A stretch of 64,000 nucleotides of DNA from Yamadazyma tenuis (taxonomy: Eukaryota > Ascomycota > Pichiomycetes > Serinales > Debaryomycetaceae), in the NCBI RefSeq assembly GCF_029203305.1, contig NC_089463.1:481001-545000 (forward strand). Direction: 5' to 3'. The notes under the pieces are model-generated. The model worked only from the letters and a program-made list of their open reading frames with translations. It was not told where the DNA came from and ran no database searches. This document shows, in pieces, positions 9,874 to 19,649 of the stretch (positions are counted from its first letter, which is position 1; each line of letters begins with the position of its first letter). The position numbers were made by a program, and so were the translations under genes.

Positions 9874-11178
9874 TCATGGATCGAAGTCAGCCAACTGCTT
9901 GTCGTCCTCTTGTGCTTCATTATCAAGATTAAACTCTTCAGCCCCGGACCAGTCCACCAAAATCTCTCTGAAGTTTGACAAATCAGTATTCTTCATGAAG
10001 TCATTCTTTTCCTTCTTCCAGTCCACTTGAACATCCATAAATGCCTTGTCCCACACCTTGTCATAAACAGCCTTGATCTTTGCTTCTTCCTTCTGTCTTA
10101 CCTCTTCCAAAGCCATCCACTCCATGTGCTTCAAGTCGTCCGATGATGGCTCGTAGATATGCCATATCACGTAATGAGGCAAGCCGTAGACGTTATAGCC
10201 CATTCTCTTGGATAACTTTCCAAATGCCTCCGTCTCGGCATGTTTTTCAAACGAAAAAGCTGGGAAATGGGAACCAGTCCGGAAAACCTTGGCTTTGGTC
10301 AATATTGAAACCCCTCCGATTCCATCTAGCTCCATCTCCACCTCGGGGTCTCCATACGGATCTCTTAAGTATGCTAAGTGTGGTCTCCAGGTTTGATATT
10401 CGACATATCCTTCCACAATACATGCATCTTCGTCGAGAGACTCGGCCAACTGCAATCCCCCATCCGACTCCTGCCACGAGTTCAAGTCGTATGGCTGTTG
10501 GTTCCCCAACCAGTCGGGTAAAGGTCTCCACACATTGGGGACAATGACATCTTTATCATGGTGCATCAAATCTTCCAAAATGGTGGGCGGAACCGTCTCA
10601 ACATCGGCGTCTCGCCAGTATACGTGAGAATGGTAGGGTTTGATGGCCACACTCCACAACCAGTTTCTGGCACGAGCCATCAACTTTCTTCTGGGGCCTT
10701 GAGCAGCAAACCCGTGTCTATCACTAAAAGACTGGCCAATGATCTGGCCAAAGTCCTTTTCGAAAATCTCAATCTCACCAAACCGCATGCTGTGATCTGG
10801 GTCGTTTTGGATGGCCATTAAGTGTTTTTTTAAGTTACCCATGGTGTTGTCACTAGAATCACTCACCAAAAATGCCAAATCAATTAAATGGTGGGGATAT
10901 GTCAAATTTCTCATGTGGCCAAAAAACATCGGCAAGTGGGCAGAGGCGTCTCTCAATGGCACGCAGAAAAGCACACGTTCTTCTCGCTGCCAACCGTCTT
11001 TACTTCCTTGGTAATGAGCCAAATCAAAGTATTGCACCAGGTCCTCGAGGCTCTTGAAGCTAGGCAGGTAGAGCCCGGACGCGTCGATTATAAACACCTT
11101 TATCAAGGTTATTATGGTGATAAGTGCTCCGGCTGCAGCTAACCGGAGCCCATTGGTGGAGTCCAACTTGGTGTTCAT
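9874..11178 (-). CDS. ANP1: Golgi mannan polymerase subunit Anp1 (Mnn9/Anp1/Van1 family)
   Basis: 434 residues: a short cytosolic tail, one membrane anchor (about 11-34), then a luminal glycosyltransferase domain. The DAD-type metal motif is YWRDADVET. The blocks EGYVEYQTWRPHLAYLRD and AETEAFGKLSKRMGY, and the YEPSSDDLK stretch after the catalytic core, fit Anp1 better than Mnn9 or Van1. The product belongs to the M-Pol II complex that elongates the alpha-1,6-mannan backbone of N-glycans. The C-terminus is Lys/Glu-rich, then acidic. Confidence 0.85.
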   Translation of the reverse strand: MNTKLDSTNGLRLAAAGALITIITLIKVFIIDASGLYLPSFKSLEDLVQYFDLAHYQGSKDGWQREERVLFCVPLRDASAHLPMFFGHMRNLTYPHHLIDLAFLVSDSSDNTMGNLKKHLMAIQNDPDHSMRFGEIEIFEKDFGQIIGQSFSDRHGFAAQGPRRKLMARARNWLWSVAIKPYHSHVYWRDADVETVPPTILEDLMHHDKDVIVPNVWRPLPDWLGNQQPYDLNSWQESDGGLQLAESLDEDACIVEGYVEYQTWRPHLAYLRDPYGDPEVEMELDGIGGVSILTKAKVFRTGSHFPAFSFEKHAETEAFGKLSKRMGYNVYGLPHYVIWHIYEPSSDDLKHMEWMALEEVRQKEEAKIKAVYDKVWDKAFMDVQVDWKKEKNDFMKNTDLSNFREILVDWSGAEEFNLDNEAQEDDKQLADFDP

Positions 11179-13517
11179 TGCCCTAGAACAGTATCAGAAA
11201 CGTTTCAGCCAGCCGTGAAAAAAAAGTGTCGCGCGCTGCCTCAGGAACAGAATGTTGGGCGTGTGTAAACCTTAAAGTAGACAAGCCTCTTTAGACAAAT
11301 ATCTGTAAACAAAATCGGTACACAAACTTGATAGAAAAACATTTGTAAGCTCAACACATGACTTTGCAGAGTGTTTCTTGACCAAGGTTTAGAAATTATG
11401 TGTATTATCTGTGCAGTAGATACTCCAGGCACTGGGGCAACAAAAGTAGTGAAAACCACAGTTCCTAGTTCATTCCTATCCACTTATTTTTTCTGCACTG
11501 GTTGTGGCGATCCCGAAGTTGTACTAGGTTAGGAATATCAATTCATTCAGTCGACAGTCTTCAAATATTATCCCAATTGCTGTACAATGCTACTTTCACC
11601 TAAAGGTAGTATGTCTCCACCCGGAAAGAACCAGTATTTTTTCTGTTCGAGCCGATCCGACAACTTCTTATCTATACCGGATTAGTAGAAATGGTTTGAG
11701 ACAGTCGATCAATTATGAAACTGGAGCCGAAGTTTTGTTTTAAAACCCTCGGGATTCAAATGAGGTTTAGTGAATGACGAGCAATAACCATACGGCTTCT
11801 CTTGGCTCACCATAATAATCTACAATTTAGAGCAATTTTTGTTCATTAGTGCAGGAACAAGTATTACGAGGATCTTCCAAGTTGATGTGGGAAATATTAT
11901 TAAAGAATCGACGAAACCGTTGTAAAGGAACATCCAGCCCAGAGCAGATTTGATGATTGCAAGATGCAATACTAAGGGTACGGAACTCATATGATCAACT
12001 GCAGTAAGTTCGTTTTACTGCGGTAAAGACCGGGTGTGGCGGATCCAAGACAACCGAACGGCATTACTGCAAGTATCATGAGTTAATTTACGATGTCCAG
12101 GTATATTTTTTAGTCTAGTTCATGTAGGTGTACCGCTCATGTGGTTTTCTGCACATTGCCGGTGATTTTCTGCACAATAGCTGTGGGGTTTTGACACGCA
12201 AGACCCAATTAGGAAACTAATAGAATGTCAGACACTTATATTTCATGCACCAGCAATATTCAAGCACACATGGGGTCATCCTTCTAACCGGGGATACAAT
12301 TATCAGTGATAGGAGTCGAGAACAGAGGTTTTGGGGTGTATGTCGTGCCTCTATAATCCAGATGTCGCAATACCCCTACCCAGTGTTGAGTTTCCATACC
12401 CGACCTCCAACAGAAGAGAATAAAGTACATCTAAGAACAGTAGGAGGAAAGCAGTGAAGTTCGTTTGTCTCGGTTAATGTGTTAGCTGCAGCTTTAGGAA
12501 GCAGTTTTAGGAGAAGTTTTAGGAAACAGCGTTGATTTCTCAATTGTGTCACCGGCTATTGCCAGAGATAAAGAGAAGAAGAGTTTGTCCTAAGCATTCT
12601 GGTTTGATGGGTCATCAAGTGTCTGTGGCCGTTATACCGTTTGGTGATAAATGACTATAGTCATCACTGCTTGGTTAGACATTCTTTCAGTTTGCAACAA
12701 AAGCGTGGGCGTGTATCCGCCAAATACTAATATAAATCGTACAAAGTCAAATATGTATCTAACTCTAGATGCTAAACCACAGTTTTGGCTCAAGTGAAAT
12801 TGAACTAGTAGTACTAGATGGTTAACAACCAGGGAGGCATAATTCATAGCCTCGCAGCAGCGCTTAAGGTTGTGTAAATTCTTAAAACATAGGGAGTTGC
12901 GACATACATCCGGGTTACGAGGATCCCCAGACACTAGATTGGTAGATAATGGTTTACCGCGTTGTAGATTAGGGGTAGGTGGGTGCCAGGAGTTTAGGGA
13001 GTGAGCAAATAAGGAGGAATAGCTGTGGGTGGAAGGAGGCATGTTGATTTGTGGACAGTCATGGATAGTCATGGATAGACGGAACAGTTGGTGCCTGGTT
13101 CCGATGTGTTTACGTGTGTCTGATGTCTGATGTCTGATGTCTGATGTCTGAAGTTTGAAACATTGCTCCCCCTCGTAAACCGATCGTACCATAAAATATT
13201 GATGGCATACAGGACCCAATTTTAGACCCCAAACCGCCTTACTAGACTTATTCGGTTACAGGGCCCGCAAATTCTGATACTGTAAATGCATACTGCGGAT
13301 TATCGTCCTGCACCAAAGTCGATAATGCCGGCTGGAACCATCTGATTTATGTGCGAGAATCCAATGGTTTTTCAACCGGGTACCGCCAACTAAGTCCGAA
13401 TGAGGTGACAGGACTTCCAACGAATGATTGTCCCGGACAGGGTTGCCAAATCCCAACCTCCTCTGAGTTATTTAAACCACCTGGATTCCCCTGTCTCACA
13501 TTTGCTCATTACCTAAT
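11179..13517. other. 2.3-kb gene-free region upstream of the bHLH regulator
   Basis: No convincing coding frame: the longest open frame is a minus-strand stretch at 12632-13219 that reads through a tandem repeat and has no family-like content. Visible elements are five copies of TGTCTGA (13117-13151), three imperfect TTTAGGA-type units (about 12493-12530), and a duplicated TTTTCTGCACA motif with a spacing of about 22 nt (12140-12180). I saw no tRNA or spliceosomal RNA signature. It is most simply the promoter and 5' leader of the TYE7-like gene plus the short ANP1 promoter; a non-coding RNA cannot be excluded. Confidence 0.55.
13117..13151 (+). repeat. Tandem heptamer TGTCTGA x5
   Basis: Five perfect head-to-tail copies of the 7-mer, about 370 nt upstream of the bHLH start codon. 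Such short arrays change copy number easily. Confidence 0.9.
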
Positions 13518-14249
13518 ATGAACACCTTCAACTACGAATTCCAACCCATATCTCCCATGTCAGACAACGAGGACTGGGTCAAGTACATTAAGTCCGAGGA
13601 CTGCTCCGATGAAGAAATCCCTCAAGACATGTTTGACGGGCCCTTGGATGAGTTTTTCTCAAATGAGTACTCGAGCTACATTTCCTCTAACCAGATGAAC
13701 ACTCCTGTAGACTCCAGCCAAGGCTACAAAATAAACTTGAATTCAGTGAACCATAAGTTGTTAGACCTGGCTACTACCACCGATGACGACAGCTCGTGCC
13801 AGTCGTCGCCACACCAGTCGCTGTCGATTTCGTCGCCCGACGACTTGGTTTTTGACTCCCAGAAACTATCATCTGCCACATCCGGTTCCGGAACCACAAC
13901 TGCCTCGTCCCAAAAAAAAACAAAGAGAATTACCAGGAAGAGAGCTCCTCGCAAAAAGCTCACCGAACACCAAAAAGCTGCTCATAACGTCATTGAGAAG
14001 AAGTACAGAATTAATATCAACACCAAGATTGAGAGCTTGCAGAAGCTCATTCCGTCGGTGGCACGGGAAGAACCTGGCTTCAGAACCCATTCCAAAGCCG
14101 ATGCTGAAAATGATTCCAAACTGAAAAAACTCAACAAATCGTTGATTTTGGACAAGGCCATAGAGTACATAATGTTTTTACAACAGAACCAGTGCAAGGT
14201 GATAGTGGAGAACACGGGCGTTAAGTCCCGGCTCGGACGCTACAATTAA
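13518..14249 (+). CDS. TYE7: SREBP-type bHLH transcription factor, Tye7-like
   Basis: 243 residues. The N-terminal two thirds are acidic and Ser-rich with no fold. A basic cluster (135-148) leads into a bHLH domain at about 150-225: the basic region HQKAAHNVIEKKYR carries Tyr163, the residue that marks SREBP/Tye7/Cph2-type factors, and helix 2 is LNKSLILDKAIEYIMFLQ. The loop of about 25 residues between the helices is long, as in Candida Tye7. In C. albicans Tye7 activates glycolytic genes and acts in hypoxia. There is no membrane segment, unlike true SREBPs. Hms1- or Cph2-type identity remains possible. Confidence 0.8.
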   Translation: MNTFNYEFQPISPMSDNEDWVKYIKSEDCSDEEIPQDMFDGPLDEFFSNEYSSYISSNQMNTPVDSSQGYKINLNSVNHKLLDLATTTDDDSSCQSSPHQSLSISSPDDLVFDSQKLSSATSGSGTTTASSQKKTKRITRKRAPRKKLTEHQKAAHNVIEKKYRININTKIESLQKLIPSVAREEPGFRTHSKADAENDSKLKKLNKSLILDKAIEYIMFLQQNQCKVIVENTGVKSRLGRYN

Positions 14250-14644
14250 CTACTGCTAAAGACCTTTAGATATGCCCTAATGTGATACGTAATAAGTAGT
14301 GCTGTAAACACAGCGAACTGAACGTACTCTGTAAATGTAGGAATGAAACGTGACATTCATTCAAGTACTAAAACCACAGAAGCCGTGCTTGGAATCGTAT
14401 GCTTTTCTATGTATGGCTCCATCACTCCATTTTCGAAACGGGTTTTATCCGAAAAGTTTATCAGCCGTCGGACTTTTCTGGTCCTTTGTCTCTCGGCCGC
14501 CTACATGCTTCATGTACCTCACACTGCAGTCATGCCCCTTGAAAAATAGGTATTGGTATGCGTTTACACAATCTCTTTTGATGTTTGCAACCGCACAAAA
14601 GTCGCGACTCTCAACCAAAATTTGACAACAATACCTCACCCGCC
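14250..14644. other. Intergenic spacer bHLH gene to MON2
   Basis: Tandem spacer of 395 nt with no feature I can name. An in-frame ATG at 14585 would add 20 polar residues to Mon2, but the family N-terminus fits the ATG at 14645. Confidence 0.5.
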
Positions 14645-17600
14645 ATGATAGCTGTAAACCAATTGACAGGCGATTTGACAAGCCTATTGAACGAAACAAA
14701 GAGGCGAAACACAGATGTGCGCCGCAGTTGTGAGGCAGCGTTGTCGGCATTGGCCAAGTATCCTCCAAACCACCCCAATGACCAGTTACTGCCGGCGGAC
14801 AAATCAAAGGTGTTGGCACCATTCTTGATTTCCTGCAACACTGGCAACGCAAGGTTCGCCAACTTGGCGGTTCCTGCTATCCATAAGCTCATAATATCGG
14901 ATGCCATTGATCCCAAGGACTTGGAGCCTTTGTTGAAGTCTTTGTTGGAAGCTACTCATTTGGCCATCGATATCCAGTTGAGAATTCTTCAATGCTTGCC
15001 AAGTCTCATGCAAACCTACGGTACTCATATTAGAGGCGTGTTGCTCTTGAATCTTTTGAGTATCTGCTCGAGCTTGACATCCAACAATAAGTCTACGGTG
15101 GTTATCAACACTGCGTCGGCAACTTTACAACAGCTCTTCACCAATATTTATGATCTTATCCCCGTTGACTTGGCAGGCATACAATTGACGAAATCGGTTC
15201 AGGTGGATGAGAATGAACAGGTTGAGTTGGATGAACTCTCTTATGAGGGTTATCTTATTTTCCTGGACTTGTGTAAGTTGATCGATAACGACTCGCCCAA
15301 GTACTTTAAGAACTTGGCCCATATCAAGACCACTTCTGCATTAGAAATCATAGAGAGCATTCTTTCAATCGATAAGAGTTTGTTCAGCAACCATAGGGAG
15401 TTGTCGTTCTTATTGAGAATACGATTGATTCCTTCGTTGCTAAGAATCATCAACTCATCCACTGACTTTGCCTTGATTATTCGCACCATGAGAATCTTAC
15501 TGGTGTTGATCAGCTCCCAATTGACTCACTTGGTGATAGAAGGAGAAATTGTCCTCAGTATATTGAACCACATATTGTTGAATAATGACAGTCTGGTCTG
15601 GGAAAAGTACGCGGTGCTAGAGCTTTTCAAGGGCCTTTTCTCCGATTTTAATGTCATTCAAACCATTTTCGAACTCTATGATCAGGACCCCAAGAAGAAG
15701 AATGTTATTCAAGAGTTATTATCTATCATTTCCACTTTTTTGCAATACAATTCTCATTTAATGAGAAACTCAATTACCGTTCCCAGCCCTCAGTCTCAAA
15801 ACCAATTATCAAAGCAAAACTCTACCGTCAAAATCTCCATCATGGATCTTCTTGACAAGACTGAACCTCCCAATTTTATTCCTCAAAACTACCCTATTTA
15901 TTTGATCTTCAGTATTCTACTTTCCTTCACAGATGGTATGGCCAAATTTGTTCAATCATTATCTGATAGCGGAAACCCCAAGTCTTTGGAGTATGACATT
16001 GATTTCATCAACAACTTGATTTCTTTAACATATCCAAATTTGTCGATGTTGCTTAAGTCATTCATTCATTCATTGATGGATAATGACTACTTTCATCTAC
16101 TCATCCGCTCGTTGCAAAAATATACCCATACAACTGGTCTACTCGGCTTAAATAGCTTGAGAGATGGTCTATTAACCCTTTTGGCAGAATCAATAGTCAA
16201 GCAGGACCAAGATCTTGATGTTGGTGAAGCTGATAGGTCTGTTCTTCATGAGCAAGGAAAGAACTTGATTGCTTTTGGTGAGTCTCTTGTAGAGTCTTTG
16301 ACCAGTGGTGATGCTGAAAAGAAAAATGGCCTGTCTCAAGGTGACCCTCAACATAAATCCCAAAGGTCTTTGGTCGTAAACTTCAACTCAAGACACATTA
16401 CTTGTCTAAGAGCCTTGGTCAACCTTGCTATTTCCTTGGGGTCGACGTTAACTGATTCTTGGAAAGTCATCTGGATTACCCTTCAATGGTGTGACTACTA
16501 TATAAACGGACCGAACGACTTCAGCTTTGTTAACAAAAAAGAAGAAAATTTTATTCCCAGATTAAGTCAACAAGAAGTCACAAATATCAAAACTTCAATG
16601 AGCAAATTCTATGACAGCATAGATGATTATCCAGTGGAAAGCTATCGGAATCTTATGACTTCATTGGTAGAATTGTTTGAACTGGAATTCGACGACGAGT
16701 CACTCTCTGAAAGCCAACAAGAGCTGTTGGAAACTTGTCCATACAATAAGGTATACTTTGTTAAAGAGATCTATAATGTCAGCAAGATAAACCCCATCAA
16801 GTTCTTGGTAAACAATGGTGAAAGCTTTGAACTTATCAGTAACCTTTTTATTAAGTTTGGTATTACCAAGCAAAAGGGAGTTAACTTCAATTTCAAGATT
16901 TATATCATCAACAAATTTAATGATATCATTAAAAACTTGACCACAGAAAGCTCCAAAACTGATGATAATGTGGTGTTCAACCGTATAAGTGACATTTGCC
17001 TTGGAGGATTGAACAACTTGGTAATTGAGTTGAATAAGCAAAGGTATGATGAGTTACTTATCATAAATAACAAGATCGAGATTCATTTGATCATTTTGAG
17101 CACTCTTAATGACTTGATTGAAAATTACAATAAGAACTTAACCACCGAGAAATCATGGAATATTATTTTCAGTATTATCAACAATCCGTTTGAGTTCAGA
17201 AAGGATGAATTGAAGGGCACTATCAATGATAGTTTGAATGACAAATTCAGCTTATTGCTTAATTCCTCCTTCAATTCCTTGAAGCTTATTCTAAATGAGT
17301 TTATTGTTAGTTTGCCGATTAACAAGTTCAAAAAATTGATTGATACCTTATATAACTTCTGTCTGCAAACTAACGACTTGAATATTTCGTTCAGTTCAAT
17401 TAGTTATTTCTGGTTGATTGGGGACTCAATTAAGAACAGGTTTAACGAAAGCTCCCAAACGAGTCCAAGTGCAAATGACACTTTGACAAATTTCAAAGAG
17501 GACGAACTCGTTAAGTACATCGAATCAGCTACAACAAGTGATGTGGCTTTCTACAAGAGCTTGGACATCTACCTATTGTTAAATTTGATCAAATTGTCAA

Positions 17601-19267
17601 GTGATAATAGAGCCCAAGTAAGGGATGGATCTCTTCAAACTTTCTATGAAATCATTGATATTCATGGGATATTGTTTGATGCTAATGATTGGAAGTTGAT
17701 CTTCAACATCGTTATCACGAAGATTTTCGTGATTCAAGATCTAGAAACAAAGGAGTTGAAGGAAACCGTTTTGTTGAAATTGGACGGCATGAAATCAATC
17801 TTCAGCAAGTTTCATCAATTGCTTGACTTGAGTTTCTGGCTGCTGTTGTTCAACTTTGGAAGAGAGATAATAAAATTGAACAAGGTTGAAGTTCACATTG
17901 TGCTTTTGAAGAAGTTTAATGATTTGTCCAGCATTGAAGTGACAGATGACAATATACAAAAGGAATTTTTTGAGTTCTGGTGTGGTTTCTCCATTGAGTA
18001 CGACTTTGTTGACCCAGACTTGTACATTGAATGCTTATTCAATTTAATGGAAAACTTCCCGTTGGTATACAGAAAGATCTACCACACAATCGATGAAGAC
18101 AAGGTGCAAAAGATTTTGAATGTATTTACAAAGTGCTTGCGATATCCGATTATCATGAACCGGTCTGACGACACACAACCAACATCTTTGCAGTCCAAGA
18201 TCTTTTCCAACATCAAGTTGATTGATGTGAATGAGGACAAAATCAATGTGCTTTTGATCCGAGAATTAAGCAATTTGTTGGTGTACCAATTCAAAGTAAG
18301 GGAAAGAATCGAAACCAAGCTCAACAACTCGAACTTGAAGTCCAGGTACAAGTTGCCAACTTTCATTTCTGTTAGCAATGCTTCTTTTGAGTTGGTTCAA
18401 GTGATACTCAACAAAATTGAAGACTTTGAAAGTTTGATCTCAGACAATACTATTGTCAAGTTGATCAAATCGCTACTTGACATTGTCGAAAACAATTCTG
18501 CCGGTGCCAATCCTGAAAAGCCCTTGTGGATCGAATGCAATGGGCTTCTTATCACCATTCTTCAAAAGATCACCCAACACCCCACGTCTATGAATAGCGA
18601 GATCTGGAGGCTGATTCTCAGAGCCATCAAGATCTGCTTCAGCAGTCAAGGCAAAGACAATGAAAAGCTCAACTCCAAGCAGTATTTCCAGATAACGAAT
18701 ATCATCTTACCACTCATGAAGGACGTAAGTATTATCGATGAATTCCTCACCGAAGTGTATCTCAACTCCTATCTATATGAAAAGAATGAGATCGAAGTCG
18801 AGTTGATGGCCCCTCTGGACTCAATTGACAAAGTGATTAAAAATCTCGTGAACTACAACTTCGGAGAGTCGTTTGGTACTACTAAACCCATTGTTTTCTA
18901 CAGGCACAACAGCATCAGATTGGTATGTCTTCAGGAACTCATCCGGTTCATCAACACCAACGACGAGCAATTTTCCACCTCTGTCAAGCTCTTTATTGCC
19001 AGGACAGCCTTCGCCTTGAGACGCTTGGTGGAAGAGGAACAAGTGGTGTACAAACGGCCTATCTCTCGTACTCAAATCAACGAATTGAAGACGTTGTTAA
19101 CGGGTTTATACACCCATTTGAATACCAATTACCACCCACAACAGTATTCAATGATCCAAAGTCTCGTTGGTTTGTTAATTAGGTTCAATCCCTTCATTCG
19201 GAATCTTCACGACCTCGGACGCTTGTCCGAAGACATTCTCCTCAAGTTCAATAGTCTCAGTGTGTAG
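14645..19267 (+). CDS. MON2: Golgi/endosome scaffold Mon2 (large Arf-GEF-like protein)
   Basis: 1540 residues from the ATG at 14645 (S. cerevisiae Mon2 has 1636). The N-terminal DCB domain (about 1-180) begins with the family pattern of a paired helix, DLTSLLNETKRR. The rest is a long helical HUS/HEAT-repeat-like array with no Sec7 catalytic domain. Mon2 acts with the flippase Neo1 and Dop1 in retrieval from endosomes to the trans-Golgi and in vacuole trafficking. The coding sequence is AT-rich and Asn/Lys/Ile-rich in the middle, as in other large CUG-clade proteins. No break is seen. Confidence 0.92.
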   Translation: MIAVNQLTGDLTSLLNETKRRNTDVRRSCEAALSALAKYPPNHPNDQLLPADKSKVLAPFLISCNTGNARFANLAVPAIHKLIISDAIDPKDLEPLLKSLLEATHLAIDIQLRILQCLPSLMQTYGTHIRGVLLLNLLSICSSLTSNNKSTVVINTASATLQQLFTNIYDLIPVDLAGIQLTKSVQVDENEQVELDELSYEGYLIFLDLCKLIDNDSPKYFKNLAHIKTTSALEIIESILSIDKSLFSNHRELSFLLRIRLIPSLLRIINSSTDFALIIRTMRILLVLISSQLTHLVIEGEIVLSILNHILLNNDSLVWEKYAVLELFKGLFSDFNVIQTIFELYDQDPKKKNVIQELLSIISTFLQYNSHLMRNSITVPSPQSQNQLSKQNSTVKISIMDLLDKTEPPNFIPQNYPIYLIFSILLSFTDGMAKFVQSLSDSGNPKSLEYDIDFINNLISLTYPNLSMLLKSFIHSLMDNDYFHLLIRSLQKYTHTTGLLGLNSLRDGLLTLLAESIVKQDQDLDVGEADRSVLHEQGKNLIAFGESLVESLTSGDAEKKNGLSQGDPQHKSQRSLVVNFNSRHITCLRALVNLAISLGSTLTDSWKVIWITLQWCDYYINGPNDFSFVNKKEENFIPRLSQQEVTNIKTSMSKFYDSIDDYPVESYRNLMTSLVELFELEFDDESLSESQQELLETCPYNKVYFVKEIYNVSKINPIKFLVNNGESFELISNLFIKFGITKQKGVNFNFKIYIINKFNDIIKNLTTESSKTDDNVVFNRISDICLGGLNNLVIELNKQRYDELLIINNKIEIHLIILSTLNDLIENYNKNLTTEKSWNIIFSIINNPFEFRKDELKGTINDSLNDKFSLLLNSSFNSLKLILNEFIVSLPINKFKKLIDTLYNFCLQTNDLNISFSSISYFWLIGDSIKNRFNESSQTSPSANDTLTNFKEDELVKYIESATTSDVAFYKSLDIYLLLNLIKLSSDNRAQVRDGSLQTFYEIIDIHGILFDANDWKLIFNIVITKIFVIQDLETKELKETVLLKLDGMKSIFSKFHQLLDLSFWLLLFNFGREIIKLNKVEVHIVLLKKFNDLSSIEVTDDNIQKEFFEFWCGFSIEYDFVDPDLYIECLFNLMENFPLVYRKIYHTIDEDKVQKILNVFTKCLRYPIIMNRSDDTQPTSLQSKIFSNIKLIDVNEDKINVLLIRELSNLLVYQFKVRERIETKLNNSNLKSRYKLPTFISVSNASFELVQVILNKIEDFESLISDNTIVKLIKSLLDIVENNSAGANPEKPLWIECNGLLITILQKITQHPTSMNSEIWRLILRAIKICFSSQGKDNEKLNSKQYFQITNIILPLMKDVSIIDEFLTEVYLNSYLYEKNEIEVELMAPLDSIDKVIKNLVNYNFGESFGTTKPIVFYRHNSIRLVCLQELIRFINTNDEQFSTSVKLFIARTAFALRRLVEEEQVVYKRPISRTQINELKTLLTGLYTHLNTNYHPQQYSMIQSLVGLLIRFNPFIRNLHDLGRLSEDILLKFNSLSV

Positions 19268-19649
19268 TTCCTAATCCGCATCAAATTTCGCACCCTTACT
19301 CCTAAACGCGTTAGCTGCATCTAGGCAGAGAAACGACGTGCGCGACCCAGAAGAATTTTCTATTTTGATTTCAAAACATCCTTCTAAATTTACCGTTCTG
19401 AATTTCCCACAAATACCACTGTGCATTTTCTTTCATTTTAGCTGGTGGAAACTCTCGTGTTGGTCTTCGTCTTCTACCGTGTGAATATTCACCTGTATCA
19501 TATCCACATACCCCGTGTCCCATTTTTGCCTAGTGTTTGCTTTGTAACCAGATCGACGTGTAAAGAACACAAACCCCGTCAGATATTGTTTCACTTATTT
19601 GTGAACCCTTTTCCTTTAGTCTTAACTCAAAATCACACCTTTGTCCGCT
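19268..19649. other. Intergenic spacer MON2 to CHS3
   Basis: 382 nt of AT-rich and pyrimidine-rich sequence, the presumed CHS3 promoter and leader. No specific site can be assigned. Confidence 0.5.

Noticed and set aside
12632..13219. 195-codon minus-strand frame in the gene-free region
   Set aside because: Runs through the TGTCTGA array, giving repeated S-D-I/T-R-H-Q-T; no conserved-looking segment. An unannotated gene remains barely possible.
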